From positions 496,001 through 560,000 of the forward strand of contig NZ_CP088156.1 in NCBI RefSeq assembly GCF_021088345.1: a DNA stretch of 64,000 bases, in the 5' to 3' direction. The stretch is from Bradyrhizobium ontarionense. Its GTDB lineage: Bacteria; Pseudomonadota; Alphaproteobacteria; Rhizobiales; Xanthobacteraceae. Positions 1-8,865 of this stretch are shown here, in pieces. Each line of letters starts with the position of its first letter. The stretch's first letter is position 1. A program made the translations under genes and the position numbers. The notes below the pieces were generated by a model, which worked only from the letters and a program-made list of their open reading frames with translations, made no database searches and had not been told where the DNA came from.

Positions 1-96
1 CCGCGCTGAACGCAGCAGCAACCGGCTTCCGTGCAATGTTCACGCGTGTCCGTCGATCGGTCATCTGAACACCGGCTGTCGAACACGGGCCGTCGG

Positions 97-570
97 TCTC
101 GCGACGCATCAGCGTCCGAGGTGTGCCGGTCGTTGTCGCCCTCTTGAAGAAGAGGGCGCGGGGAATGCCGGGCGCTGGCCGCACCCATGGCCCGCCTGCG
201 ACAAGAAAGCAGGCGGCAGTCACCACAGGTTCAGCCGAGGCATCCCGGCATTCCCCGCGCGATGGTTTTTACGCTTATCTCGCGCTCTCCCCGGTGTCCG
301 GGCTTGATAGCCACCGTCGCCCTCGGGGATCATCATCCCCTCGGACTTAGCGCCAGCGTCGGGGCGCCAGGACCACGCGTCTTCACGTCCGCAAGGTGCT
401 GTTCGTCGGCGAGCCCTGAAGCCCGCTGCAGCATCCTTGCAGCCACCGCATCCCGCACCCGACGTCCGTGACGATCGCGATACGTCCCCTCTCGCGAGGC
501 GGGATGGCGACACTCAACCATGATTTCCGATAAAACGAAAGAAGAATATTTTTCGCCGGGGGACTGGACA
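97..570. repeat. Dispersed structured intergenic repeat, copy 1
   Basis: About 474 bp that aligns along its whole length, in the same orientation, with 28912-29384. The copy holds a 6-bp hairpin (138-157, GCCCTC/GAGGGC), a 13-bp inverted repeat (160-172 with 244-256) enclosing a second 8-bp stem (192-199 with 209-216), and an AT-rich end with the string GAAAGAAGAATATTTTTCGC near 536-555. The loops differ between copies while the stems are kept, which argues for a structured DNA or RNA element and not a gene. Short reading frames inside it are not conserved in frame. Bases 1-96 and 571-834 show no gene. Confidence 0.8.
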
Positions 571-834
571 GGCCAAATCAGGTTGACGGCGCAGCAGAAA
601 TTGCGTTTTTGGCGCAGGCCTCTTGTCTTGGCTTTGGCAGTCCCGTGCGGCCCATCCTGCCAGGAGATCGCGCGCCTCGCGCCGATGATTCCGTCGGCGC
701 GCCGAGGCTCGCGATCGTTGCGATGGTGGCAGCGACCATGTGGTGTACTGTGGCCGCCCGGTCGATGACTCCTGGTCAAGATGCCTCGTGGTCAAAGGCC
801 CGTCCGTGGAAGCCACCCGCTTGCAGAGTTGTTC

Positions 835-1488
835 ATGACGGCGATAGCAGACCTGTTTCGTGGCCCGGTCGCGATTGAGACCTCGGCGCTGTGGCTGGCT
901 GAGCACGAGCTGTATCCCGAGGAGCGCGCCCATATCCAGAACGCGGTACCCAAGCGGCGCGCGGAGTTCGCGACGGCGCGGATCCTGTCGCGCCGCGCGC
1001 TTGCCGCCGTAGGGGCGCCCTCGGTCGCGCTGGTGCCGACGGCCGATCGCGCGCCGGTCTGGCCGTCGGGCTATACGGGAAGCATTTCTCATTGCGCCGA
1101 TTATTGCGCCGTCGTCGTGGCGCGAAGCCGCGATGTCCGATCGCTCGGTCTGGACGTGGAGGATCTGCGTGAGCTCGAGCCGACGATGCTGGATCTCGTG
1201 CTCACGCCCACAGAGCGGCGGTGGCTTTGCGCCCAGCCCGCGACGCTCCGGCCGCTGCTGCCGATCGTGATCTTCAGCGCCAAGGAAGCGTACTACAAAT
1301 GTCAGTATCCGATCACGCGCGGCTTCCTCGAATTCCGGGATGTCGAGCTTGCGATCGAATGGGCCTCGGGCACGTTCGAGGCGCGCGTGCTCAAGGAAGG
1401 CTGGCCGGCCGCCGTCGCCCGCCTGTCCGGACGTTTTCTAGTCGATGACGATCGGGTCGGCTGCGGCGTCGAGCTTGCCCAGGACTGA
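835..1488 (+). CDS. 4'-phosphopantetheinyl transferase (EntD/Sfp-like)
   Basis: It transfers the phosphopantetheine arm of coenzyme A to a serine of carrier proteins. Three family motifs are visible: the WPSGYTGSISHC block, GLDVED (metal-binding Asp/Glu) and FSAKEAYYK, the order expected for EntD-type enzymes of about 220 residues. The start at 835 gives 217 residues and an N-terminus typical of the family; an in-frame ATG at 781 would add 18 residues, and neither has a clear ribosome binding site. No NRPS, PKS or fatty-acid synthase gene is nearby, so the carrier protein it modifies is elsewhere. It sits alone between the repeat element and the ABC/dha operon. Confidence 0.87.
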   Translation: MTAIADLFRGPVAIETSALWLAEHELYPEERAHIQNAVPKRRAEFATARILSRRALAAVGAPSVALVPTADRAPVWPSGYTGSISHCADYCAVVVARSRDVRSLGLDVEDLRELEPTMLDLVLTPTERRWLCAQPATLRPLLPIVIFSAKEAYYKCQYPITRGFLEFRDVELAIEWASGTFEARVLKEGWPAAVARLSGRFLVDDDRVGCGVELAQD

Positions 1489-1602
1489 CCGCACGAACGC
1501 ACCCCAGGGTTGGGGTGGGCCGTCCCGCCGGCGCGCCGCCGGCAAATCGTGCCACGGCTCTTTCCCGAAAATCTCCGTCTCACGAGCCGGTTACCGCATG
1601 CG

Positions 1603-1673
1603 CTAAACATGATGCACCGCAAACGCTAGGAAATGGCGCTTGACATGTTTAGTCATCGGCAATCTACTAAACA
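1603..1673 (+). promoter_or_regulatory. Promoter and operator half-sites upstream of the ABC/dha operon
   Basis: A sigma70-like promoter is visible: TTGACA at 1640-1645, a 17-bp spacer and TCTACT at 1663-1668. A perfect 8-bp inverted repeat TGTTTAGT (1646-1653) / ACTAAACA (1666-1673), 12 bp apart, covers the spacer and the -10 element. A third inverted half-site CTAAACAT lies at 1603-1610. This layout suits a repressor, possibly looping to the upstream site; which regulator binds is not shown. Bases 1489-1602 and 1674-1805 hold no gene. The leader to the first gene would be about 145 nt. Confidence 0.6.
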
Positions 1674-1820
1674 AAATACTTAACTCGGACCGACGATCCG
1701 GGGATCATGGGGAAACGCTTGCGGCTCCCGCTGTCGTTGTGACGGCGCGTTGGCCGCGGGCCACAAATCGCCGTCACCCGCGCAAAGGCAGGGGCGGCGC
1801 CAACAGGGAGGGAGTGCCAG

Positions 1821-3152
1821 ATGAAGTTGCTGCAGACATTTGCACTGACGGCTGTGGTCGCCGCCGCCACGGCGCTGGGCGCATCCGCGCCGGCGCGCGC
1901 CGAAGGAAAGACGATCACCTTGTGCTGGGCCGCGTGGGATCCTGCCAACGCGCTGGTCGAGCTGTCCAAGGACTTCACCGCCAAGACCGGCGTCAACATG
2001 AAGTTCGAGTTCGTGCCATGGCCGAACTTCGCCGACCGCATGCTCAACGAGCTCAACTCCAAGGGCAAGCTGTGCGACCTGATGATCGGCGACTCCCAAT
2101 GGATCGGCGGCGCCGCCGAGAACGGCCAATACGTCAAGCTCAACGAGTTCTTCGACAAGGAAGGCATCAAGATCTCCGACTTCATGCCGGCCACCGTGGC
2201 GGGCTATGCCGAGTGGCCGAAGGGCTCGCCGAACTACTGGGCGCTGCCGGCGATGGGCGACGCCAATGGCTGGACCTACCGCAAGGACTGGTTCTCACGG
2301 CCGGAGATCAGGGAAGAGTTCAAGAAGAAGTTCGGCCGCGAGCTCGACGTGCCGAAGACCCAAGCCGAACTGAAGGACATTGCCGAGTTCTTCCAGAAGC
2401 GCGTGATCGACGGCAAGACCGTCTATGGCGCGGCGATCTTCACCGAGCGCGGCTCGGAAGGCATCACCATGGGCGTCACCAACGCGCTCTATCCGTTCGG
2501 CTTCAAGTATCAGAACCCGAAGAAGCCCTATGACATGCAGGGCTACGTCAATTCCGACGACGCCGTGAAGGGCCTCGAATTCTACAAGGCGCTGTACCAG
2601 TGCTGCACGCCGCCGGGCTATTCCAACGGCTACATGCAGGAAGGGCTCGATGCCTTCAAGTCCGGCCAGGTCGCGCTGCAGATGAACTGGTTCGCCTTCT
2701 TCCCGGGTCTCTACAAGGATCCCAATGTCGGCGGCGAAAAAATCGGCTTCTTCGTCAACCCGGCGCAGAAGGAAAAGGGTTCGCAGCTCGGTGGGCAGGG
2801 CATCTCCGTGGTCGCCTATTCGCCGAACCGCGCCGAGGCGCTGGCCTACATCAAATGGTTCGCCTCGCTCGACACCCAGAAGAAGTGGTGGGCGCTCGGC
2901 GGCTACAGCTGCCACAAGGGCGTGCTCAACGATCCCAACTTCAAGAACACCGCGCCGTTCGCCGCCGACTTCCTGGTCGCGATGGACCAGGTGGTCGATT
3001 TCTGGGCCGAGCCGTCCTACGCGCAGCTGCTGCTGGCTATGCAGAAGCGCGTTCATGACTATGTCGTCGCCGACCAGGGCACGGCCAAGGGTGCGCTCGA
3101 CGGGCTGATCGCCGATTGGACCAAGGTGTTCAAGGAGGACGGCAAGCTCTGA
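1821..3152 (+). CDS. Sugar/polyol ABC transporter substrate-binding protein (family 1)
   Basis: Periplasmic binding protein that captures the solute and delivers it to the two permeases encoded next. The 443-residue product starts with a Sec signal peptide (MKLLQ, hydrophobic Ala-rich core, cleavage likely after APARA). The rest has the layout of family-1 extracellular solute-binding proteins (the MalE/UgpB fold), rich in Trp/Tyr/Phe in the ligand cleft. A strong ribosome binding site (GGGAGGGAG) precedes the ATG. The ligand cannot be read from sequence; the kinase genes downstream suggest a small polyol or ketose such as glycerol, dihydroxyacetone or a tetrose. Confidence 0.88.
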   Translation: MKLLQTFALTAVVAAATALGASAPARAEGKTITLCWAAWDPANALVELSKDFTAKTGVNMKFEFVPWPNFADRMLNELNSKGKLCDLMIGDSQWIGGAAENGQYVKLNEFFDKEGIKISDFMPATVAGYAEWPKGSPNYWALPAMGDANGWTYRKDWFSRPEIREEFKKKFGRELDVPKTQAELKDIAEFFQKRVIDGKTVYGAAIFTERGSEGITMGVTNALYPFGFKYQNPKKPYDMQGYVNSDDAVKGLEFYKALYQCCTPPGYSNGYMQEGLDAFKSGQVALQMNWFAFFPGLYKDPNVGGEKIGFFVNPAQKEKGSQLGGQGISVVAYSPNRAEALAYIKWFASLDTQKKWWALGGYSCHKGVLNDPNFKNTAPFAADFLVAMDQVVDFWAEPSYAQLLLAMQKRVHDYVVADQGTAKGALDGLIADWTKVFKEDGKL

Positions 3153-3281
3153 TCTGCCATTGCCCCTCGCGCAAGGCACGTGCTGTGCGCACGATCCTTC
3201 CGGCAGGCTCAGGAGCCTGCCGGTGGACGAGACCTGACCCAGACGCAAGCCAGAAGCAGCCCCAGTGAAGCAGTCCCTCGC

Positions 3282-4244
3282 ATGACCGACCAAACCGGAT
3301 TGAGCGGCCTTGTCGACCGTGCCGCACTGGTGACGCCGCCCGTCGTCGCGCGGCGCATGCGCGGGCTGTCCGAGCGCGCCATCGCCTGGCTGTTCATCAC
3401 CCCGACCATGCTGCTGCTGCTCGCGATCAACATCTTCCCGCTGATCTGGACCATCCGGCTGTCCTTCACCAACTACCGCGCCAACCGGCCGAATGCGACA
3501 ATGCTCGATGTCGGGCTCGCCAACTACCAGTCGATCCTGACCGACCCGGATGTGTGGGCGGCGATGACGGTGACCGCGCGCTTCGTGTTCTGGTCCATCC
3601 TGATCCAGACCGTGCTCGGCTTTACCCTGGCCTGGCTGATCGACAAGAAATTCCGCAGCCATGGTCTGTGGACCACCCTGATCCTGCTGCCGATGATGCT
3701 GTCGCCGGCGGTGGTCGGAAATTTCTGGACCTTCCTCTATCAGCCGCAGATCGGGCTGTTCAACTACGTCATTGCCGCCGTGACCGGTGCGCCGGCGTCC
3801 TCGTTCCAGATGCTGGCGCAGGTGCAGCTCGCGCCCTGGGCCATCGTCATCGTCGACACCTGGATGTGGACGCCCTATGTGATGCTGATCTGCCTTGCAG
3901 GTTTGCGCTCGATTCCCGACTACATCTACGAGGCGGCCGAGGTCGATCGTGCCTCGCCGTGGCGGCAGTTCTGGTCGATCACCCTGCCGATGGCGCTGCC
4001 CTTTATCATGCTTGCGGTGCTGTTCCGCGGCATCGAGAACTTCAAGATGTTCGACATGGTCAACCTCCTGACCGGCGGCGGACCGGGCTCGACCACCGAG
4101 GTGGCCTCGATCACCTTGAAGCGCGAGGCCTTCGAGAAATGGCGGACGGGCTATTCCTCAGCCTTCGCCATCATCCTGTTCGTCACCGTGTTCGGTCTCG
4201 CCAATATCTACGTCAAGGCGCTCAACCGGGTGAAAAGCCGATGA
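3282..4244 (+). CDS. Sugar ABC transporter permease 1 (MalF/UgpA type)
   Basis: Inner-membrane half of the importer channel, 320 residues with about six transmembrane helices; the first spans roughly residues 34-54. The cytoplasmic EAA loop that docks on the ATPase is clear: EAAEVDRASPWRQFWSITLP. A start at 3282 places the N-terminal cytoplasmic tail at normal length; longer in-frame starts run into the gap after the binding protein gene. It overlaps the second permease by four bases (ATGA), indicating translational coupling. Confidence 0.9.
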   Translation: MTDQTGLSGLVDRAALVTPPVVARRMRGLSERAIAWLFITPTMLLLLAINIFPLIWTIRLSFTNYRANRPNATMLDVGLANYQSILTDPDVWAAMTVTARFVFWSILIQTVLGFTLAWLIDKKFRSHGLWTTLILLPMMLSPAVVGNFWTFLYQPQIGLFNYVIAAVTGAPASSFQMLAQVQLAPWAIVIVDTWMWTPYVMLICLAGLRSIPDYIYEAAEVDRASPWRQFWSITLPMALPFIMLAVLFRGIENFKMFDMVNLLTGGGPGSTTEVASITLKREAFEKWRTGYSSAFAIILFVTVFGLANIYVKALNRVKSR

Positions 4245-5194
4245 CCGGTCTCGCAACCGCCCATTCCGTGGTCGATCCGTCGCCGCTTACGAAGCGCATC
4301 GCTGCGACCGTCGTGATCGGCTATGCGTTGATCACCCTGGTGCCGCTGCTCTGGATCTTCATGACGGGATTCAAGTCGCCGTCGGATGCGATCGCCTATC
4401 CGCCCAAGCTCGTCGCCGAGCCGACCCCGGAGGGCTATTGCAACCTGTTCACGACGCGGACGCGGCAGACGCCGGAGTACATGGCCAAGCTGCCGCCGGC
4501 CGCCAGCCTGTGCGACCGCGTCTCGCGCGGCCGCAACATGGTGGTCGCGGGCCCGTCGAACTACATCCCGCGCTACATCAACTCGCTGGTGATTGCGTTC
4601 GGTTCGACCGCGCTGTCGGTCGTGCTCGGCACGCTCGCGGCCTACGCGTTCTCGCGCTTCAAGGTGCCGTTGAAGGACGATCTCATGTTCTTCATCCTGT
4701 CGACGCGGATGATGCCGCCGATCGCGGTCGCTATCCCGATCTACCTGATGTATCGCGAGCTCGGCCTGTCCGACACCCGGCTCGGCATGATCCTGCTCTA
4801 CACGTCCGTCAACATCTCGCTCGCGGTCTGGCTGCTCAAGGGCTTCATGGACGAGATCCCGCGCGAATACGAGGACGCGGCGATGGTCGACGGCTATACG
4901 CGGCTGCAGGCCTTCTTCAAGGTGGTGCTGCCGCAGGCCACCACCGGCATCGTCGCCACCGCGATCTTCTGCCTGATCTTCGCCTGGAACGAATATGCCT
5001 TCGCGGTGCTTCTGACGTCGGGCACGGCGCAGACCGCGCCGCCCTTCATTCCGATCATCATCGGCGAGGGCGGCCAGGACTGGCCGGCGGTCGCGGCGGG
5101 CACCACGCTGTTCCTGATCCCGATCGTCGTGTTCACCGTGCTGCTGCGGAAGCATCTGTTGCGCGGCATCACCTTCGGAGCGGTGCGCAAATGA
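4241..5194 (+). CDS. Sugar ABC transporter permease 2 (MalG/UgpE type)
   Basis: Second inner-membrane permease, 317 residues, pairing with the preceding one. The EAA loop reads YEDAAMVDGYTRLQAFFKVV followed by LP. After the first helix (about residues 22-42) there is an unusually long periplasmic loop, to about residue 108, containing three cysteines; MalG-type proteins usually have a shorter one. It overlaps both neighbours by ATGA, so the two permeases and the small protein that follows are probably made together. Confidence 0.9.
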   Translation: MTGLATAHSVVDPSPLTKRIAATVVIGYALITLVPLLWIFMTGFKSPSDAIAYPPKLVAEPTPEGYCNLFTTRTRQTPEYMAKLPPAASLCDRVSRGRNMVVAGPSNYIPRYINSLVIAFGSTALSVVLGTLAAYAFSRFKVPLKDDLMFFILSTRMMPPIAVAIPIYLMYRELGLSDTRLGMILLYTSVNISLAVWLLKGFMDEIPREYEDAAMVDGYTRLQAFFKVVLPQATTGIVATAIFCLIFAWNEYAFAVLLTSGTAQTAPPFIPIIIGEGGQDWPAVAAGTTLFLIPIVVFTVLLRKHLLRGITFGAVRK

Positions 5195-5409
5195 GCGGAT
5201 CTCCTCAAAACATCCCTGCCGACGTCGCCACCACGCGCTGGCCGCGGGCGCTGCGGCGTGGCCCGATGGAGACGCTGGCGACGATCCTGATTGCGGCGGG
5301 CGTGCTGATGCTGCTGCAGCCGTTTGCGCTGGTGCTCTACACGTATTCGTTCGTCACCACGCTCGCCGGCGTCGTGATGTTCACCATCGTTTCCAAGTTT
5401 CCGGACTGA
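5191..5409 (+). CDS. Small inner-membrane protein of the ABC operon
   Basis: 72 residues with a basic N-terminal half (RWPRALRRG) and one or two hydrophobic segments (about residues 27-46 and 48-68). The ATG overlaps the stop of permease 2, and the first ATPase gene starts five bases after its stop. Small membrane proteins in this position occur in glycerol-type ABC operons of rhizobia (GlpU), but this one is shorter and I do not recognise the family. A role as an auxiliary subunit of the transporter is inferred from position only. Confidence 0.7.
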   Translation: MSGSPQNIPADVATTRWPRALRRGPMETLATILIAAGVLMLLQPFALVLYTYSFVTTLAGVVMFTIVSKFPD

Positions 5410-5413
5410 CGCC

Positions 5414-6523
5414 ATGGCCGAGATCCGGATCGAAAACCTGTTCAAGCAGTTCGGCGGCTTCGCTGCGGTGCGCGGTACCAGCTTCACCATCGCCGATGGC
5501 GAGTTCTTCTGCCTGCTCGGTCCATCCGGCTGCGGCAAGACCACGACCTTGCGCATGATTGCCGGGCTCGAGCTGCCGACGTCGGGCACGATCAGCTTGG
5601 GAGGCGAGGATGTCACCTTTCGCCGCGCCCGCGAGCGCGACATCGCCATGGTGTTCCAGCTGTTCGCACTCTATCCGCACATGAACGTCCGCAGGAACAT
5701 CGCCTTTCCGCTGGTCTCGATGGGCGTGCCGAAACCTGAGATCAAGCGGCGTGTCGAGGAGGCCGCGCGCATCCTGCGTATCGATCATTTGATCGATCGG
5801 CCGGTCAGCGGCCTGTCGAGCGGCGATCGCCAGCGCGTGGCGCTCGGCCGCGCCATCGTGCGCGAGCCCAAGGCGTTTCTGATGGATGAGCCGCTCGGCG
5901 CGCTCGACGCCGAGTTCCGCCATATCATGTGCGGCGAGCTGCGCGCGCTGCACGATCGCCTCAGGGCCACCACCGTGTTCGTCACCCATGATCAGCTCGA
6001 AGCGATGTCGATGGCCGACAAGATCGCGGTGATGAATCGCGGTGTGGTCGAGCAGCTCGGGACCCCGCAGGAGATCTATGACCGTCCCGCCACGATGTTT
6101 GTTGCCGACTTCATCGGCTCGCCGGCCATGAACTTCATCCGCTTCGAGGACAGGCTCGCAGCCGGAGCCAACAGTGTCCGCATCGACGGTGCGGAGATCG
6201 GCGTGCCCGAGCTGCGCGAGGATGCCGAGACGAGCGAGCTGGTGCTCGGGGTCCGGCCGGAGCAGGTGACGCTGACGGATCAGGGTGGCCTGCGCGGTGA
6301 GGTGTTCGGCGCCGAATATCTCGGCACCACCCAGATCATCACCATCACGACGGCGCACGGCATGGTGAAGGCGCGCGCTCCCGCCACTCAGCGCGTACAG
6401 CGGGCCGAACCCGTCGGCATCACGTTTCGCGCCGACCGGCTGTCGCTGTTCGACGGCACCACGGGGCGTGCGATCCGTACGGCACTTTACGAGCAGCCGG
6501 TGAGGGGACGCCGCCATGGCTGA
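5414..6523 (+). CDS. Sugar ABC transporter ATPase 1 (non-canonical signature)
   Basis: 369-residue MalK/UgpC-type ATPase with a C-terminal TOBE regulatory region. Walker A is GPSGCGKTT, the Q-loop region FQLFALYPHM, Walker B FLMDEPLGALD and the switch His lies in VTHDQ. The signature motif reads LSSGDRQRV instead of the usual LSGGQ.QRV, so Gly and Gln are replaced at two positions. Together with the next gene it probably forms an asymmetric ATPase pair. It overlaps the next gene by eight bases. Confidence 0.9.
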   Translation: MAEIRIENLFKQFGGFAAVRGTSFTIADGEFFCLLGPSGCGKTTTLRMIAGLELPTSGTISLGGEDVTFRRARERDIAMVFQLFALYPHMNVRRNIAFPLVSMGVPKPEIKRRVEEAARILRIDHLIDRPVSGLSSGDRQRVALGRAIVREPKAFLMDEPLGALDAEFRHIMCGELRALHDRLRATTVFVTHDQLEAMSMADKIAVMNRGVVEQLGTPQEIYDRPATMFVADFIGSPAMNFIRFEDRLAAGANSVRIDGAEIGVPELREDAETSELVLGVRPEQVTLTDQGGLRGEVFGAEYLGTTQIITITTAHGMVKARAPATQRVQRAEPVGITFRADRLSLFDGTTGRAIRTALYEQPVRGRRHG

Positions 6524-7526
6524 GACGCGCCTCAACGCCGTCAGCAAATCCTTCGGCACCAAGCCCGCGGTGCAGGATCTCTCGCTGACCATCCGCGACG
6601 GCGAGCTCGTGGTGCTGCTCGGGCCGACCGGCGCCGGCAAGACCACGACGTTACGCTTGGTCGCAGGTCTCGAGGTGCCCGACAACGGCACCGTCACGAT
6701 CGGCGGCGTCGACCAGACCCGCGCGACGCCGGCGGCGCGCGACGTCACCTTCGTGTTCCAGCAATATTCGCTCTATCCGCATCTGTCGGTGTACGACAAT
6801 CTCGCTTTCCCGCTGCGCTCGCCGGTGCGCAGGACGCCGGAGCCCGAGATCAAGCGCATCGTCGCCGAGATCGCGGCGATGCTGCGGATCGAGGACAAGC
6901 TCGGCAACCGCGCCACCCAGCTCTCGGGCGGCCAGATGCAGCGCGTCGCCATCGGCCGCGCGCTGGTGCGCAGGCCCGCGATCGCGCTGCTCGACGAGCC
7001 GCTCTCATCACTGGATGCCAAGCTGCGTGCCGAGCTGCGCATCGAGCTCAAGCGCATCCAGCAGGATCTCGGCGCCACCATGCTCTACGTCACCCACGAC
7101 CAGATCGAGGCGATGACCCTGGCCAACCGCATCGGCGTCATCGACCAGGGCCGGCTGGTGCAGGTCGGCAGTCCGCGCGAGATCTACGAGGATCCGGCCA
7201 ACACCTATGTCGCGACCCGGCTCGGCAGCCCCGGCATCAATCTGTTGCCGCGCGGGTTGTTTCCGGATCTCGCTGTTCCCGGCGACGTCACGACGATCGG
7301 CGCGCGCACCGAGCACATGACGGTCCGCCGCGCGGGCAACGGTGCGGATGCGCGGGTGAAGTGGATCGAGCATCTCGGCGACCAGAATCATCTGCATATC
7401 ACGTTACGGGACCAGAAGATCGTCAGCCTGGTCGAGCCGGATACGGAATTGAAAGTCGGCGACGCCGTCGCTATCGAGTTCACCCGGCCGCTGCTGTTCG
7501 ACCGGGTTGGCCAGCGGGTGAGATGA
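6516..7526 (+). CDS. Sugar ABC transporter ATPase 2 (canonical)
   Basis: 336-residue ATPase homologous to the preceding gene but with all motifs standard: Walker A GPTGAGKTT, Q-loop FQQYSLYPHL, signature LSGGQMQRV, Walker B ALLDEPLSSLD, switch VTHDQ, then a TOBE domain. Two ATPases beside two permeases suggest a heterodimeric motor, as in rhizobial glycerol (GlpST) importers. The kinase operon part begins three bases after its stop. Confidence 0.92.
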   Translation: MAETRLNAVSKSFGTKPAVQDLSLTIRDGELVVLLGPTGAGKTTTLRLVAGLEVPDNGTVTIGGVDQTRATPAARDVTFVFQQYSLYPHLSVYDNLAFPLRSPVRRTPEPEIKRIVAEIAAMLRIEDKLGNRATQLSGGQMQRVAIGRALVRRPAIALLDEPLSSLDAKLRAELRIELKRIQQDLGATMLYVTHDQIEAMTLANRIGVIDQGRLVQVGSPREIYEDPANTYVATRLGSPGINLLPRGLFPDLAVPGDVTTIGARTEHMTVRRAGNGADARVKWIEHLGDQNHLHITLRDQKIVSLVEPDTELKVGDAVAIEFTRPLLFDRVGQRVR

Positions 7527-7529
7527 GGC

Positions 7530-8135
7530 ATGGACCAGGACTTCAAGCGCAGACTGATCATGGCGATGGCCGATGCCATCATCGCCCATGCCGAGGAGTT
7601 GACGGCGCTGGATTCCGCAATCGGCGATGGCGACCATGGTCTCAACATGAAGCGCGGCTTCGAAGCCGTGCTCGCCGATGCCGACAACATCACGGCCAAG
7701 CCGTTGCCGGATGCGTTGAAGGCGATCGGCATGACGCTGGTGATGAAGGTCGGCGGCGCCTCCGGTCCGCTCTACGGCACGCTCGCGATGGGCCTCGGCA
7801 AGGCGCTGCCGCCGGAGCCATCGGTCGCTGACGCCGCGGCCGCGCTCGACCGCGCCATCGCGGACGTCAAGGCGCGCGGCAAATCCGAGGCCGGTCAGAA
7901 GACCATGCTCGACGTGCTGATCCCGGTGCAGGTCGCTTTTGCCGCTGGCGGTGAAGATCTTGCAACTCGGTTGCCTGCCGTCGCCGCTGAAGCGGCCGAT
8001 GCCACCGTGCCGATGAAGGCGATCCGCGGCCGCGCCTCGTTTCTCGGCGAGCGTTCGATCGGGCACATGGATCCCGGCGCGCGCTCGTCCAGTCTGCTGG
8101 TGCAGGCGATCTGCAGCGTATTCAATGAGGCCTGA
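7530..8135 (+). CDS. dhaL: Dihydroxyacetone kinase ADP-binding subunit DhaL
   Basis: DhaL holds a tightly bound ADP that is rephosphorylated by DhaM and passes the phosphate to the substrate on DhaK. The 201-residue product has the hallmark DGDHG loop (GDGDHGLNM, about residues 32-40), whose aspartates bind Mg-ADP, and the GGASGPLYG segment. Length is normal for a stand-alone DhaL. It follows the ABC ATPase by three bases and is followed directly by DhaM, so import and phosphorylation are co-expressed. Confidence 0.93.
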   Translation: MDQDFKRRLIMAMADAIIAHAEELTALDSAIGDGDHGLNMKRGFEAVLADADNITAKPLPDALKAIGMTLVMKVGGASGPLYGTLAMGLGKALPPEPSVADAAAALDRAIADVKARGKSEAGQKTMLDVLIPVQVAFAAGGEDLATRLPAVAAEAADATVPMKAIRGRASFLGERSIGHMDPGARSSSLLVQAICSVFNEA

Positions 8136-8137
8136 TC

Positions 8138-8536
8138 ATGAGTGAGCAGAAGAATGTCGGCATCGTCATCGTGTCGCATTCCGCCAAGGTGGCGGAAGGC
8201 GCGGCCGACATGGTCAGGCAGATGGTCGGCGACAGCGTGCCGCTCGCCGCGGTCGGCGGCAATGCCGATGGCGGGCTCGGCACCGACGTCGGCGCCATCA
8301 TGGGCGCAATCGACAAGGCCTGGTCGGAATCTGGTGTCGCCATCCTGGTCGATCTCGGCGGCGCCGAGACCAACAGCGAGATGGCGATCGAGATGATGCC
8401 GGAGACGCGGCGCGACCGCATCGTGATCTGCAATGCGCCGCTGGTCGAGGGCGCGGTCATGGCGGCGACGGAGGCCTCGGGCGGGTCGCCGCTCGATGCC
8501 GTGCGCGCGACCGCTGAAGAGCTGATGGGCGGATGA
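8138..8536 (+). CDS. dhaM: PTS-dependent kinase phosphotransferase subunit DhaM (EIIA-Man-like)
   Basis: 132 residues corresponding to only the first domain of E. coli DhaM, which carries EIIA, HPr and EI-like parts in one chain. The phosphorylated histidine is in IVSHSAK (His14), and the GGNADGGLGTD segment is typical of the family. Here HPr and Enzyme I are separate genes immediately downstream. It passes phosphate from HPr to the ADP of DhaL. Confidence 0.92.
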   Translation: MSEQKNVGIVIVSHSAKVAEGAADMVRQMVGDSVPLAAVGGNADGGLGTDVGAIMGAIDKAWSESGVAILVDLGGAETNSEMAIEMMPETRRDRIVICNAPLVEGAVMAATEASGGSPLDAVRATAEELMGG

Positions 8537-8584
8537 GCGGGAATTGCAGCGGGAACGACAATGGCTGACGGTGGAGAGATCGGC

Positions 8585-8863
8585 ATGCAGGAAGTGAAGG
8601 CGCATGCGCTGTTGATCAACGAGGTCGGGCTGCATGCGCGCCCCTCGGTCAAGCTCACCCAGCTCGCCAAGCGCTTTGCGTCGACCGTCGAAGTCGCGAT
8701 TGCGGCCGACGGGCCGTGGACCGACGCCAAGAGCCCGGTGAAGATCATGCGCGTCAAGGCGGCCAAGGGCGAGACGCTGTATATGCGGGCGAACGGCACG
8801 GATGCGGAGGCCGCCGTCGGCGCGCTGGTCGGGCTGGTCAACCGCAAGTTCGACGAGGAGTGA
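8585..8863 (+). CDS. HPr-family phosphocarrier protein
   Basis: Small phosphocarrier between Enzyme I and DhaM. The active-site block GLHARPS (His17 from this start) is exact. The start at 8585 gives 92 residues, close to standard HPr length, with a GGAG site eight bases upstream; an earlier in-frame ATG at 8561 would add eight residues. The region around the usual regulatory serine reads SPVKIMRVKA, unlike the common SIMGVM form. It lies in the kinase operon, so it is likely dedicated to DhaM. Confidence 0.9.
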   Translation: MQEVKAHALLINEVGLHARPSVKLTQLAKRFASTVEVAIAADGPWTDAKSPVKIMRVKAAKGETLYMRANGTDAEAAVGALVGLVNRKFDEE

Positions 8864-8865
8864 CG

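Noticed and set aside
97..779. Several 75-190 codon frames in the first 780 bases
   Set aside because: They lie in the structured repeat or its flank, overlap on both strands and are not kept in frame in the second copy.
1527..1543. GCCGGC hairpin after the phosphopantetheinyl transferase as terminator
   Set aside because: No T-run follows and such stems are common in GC-rich DNA.
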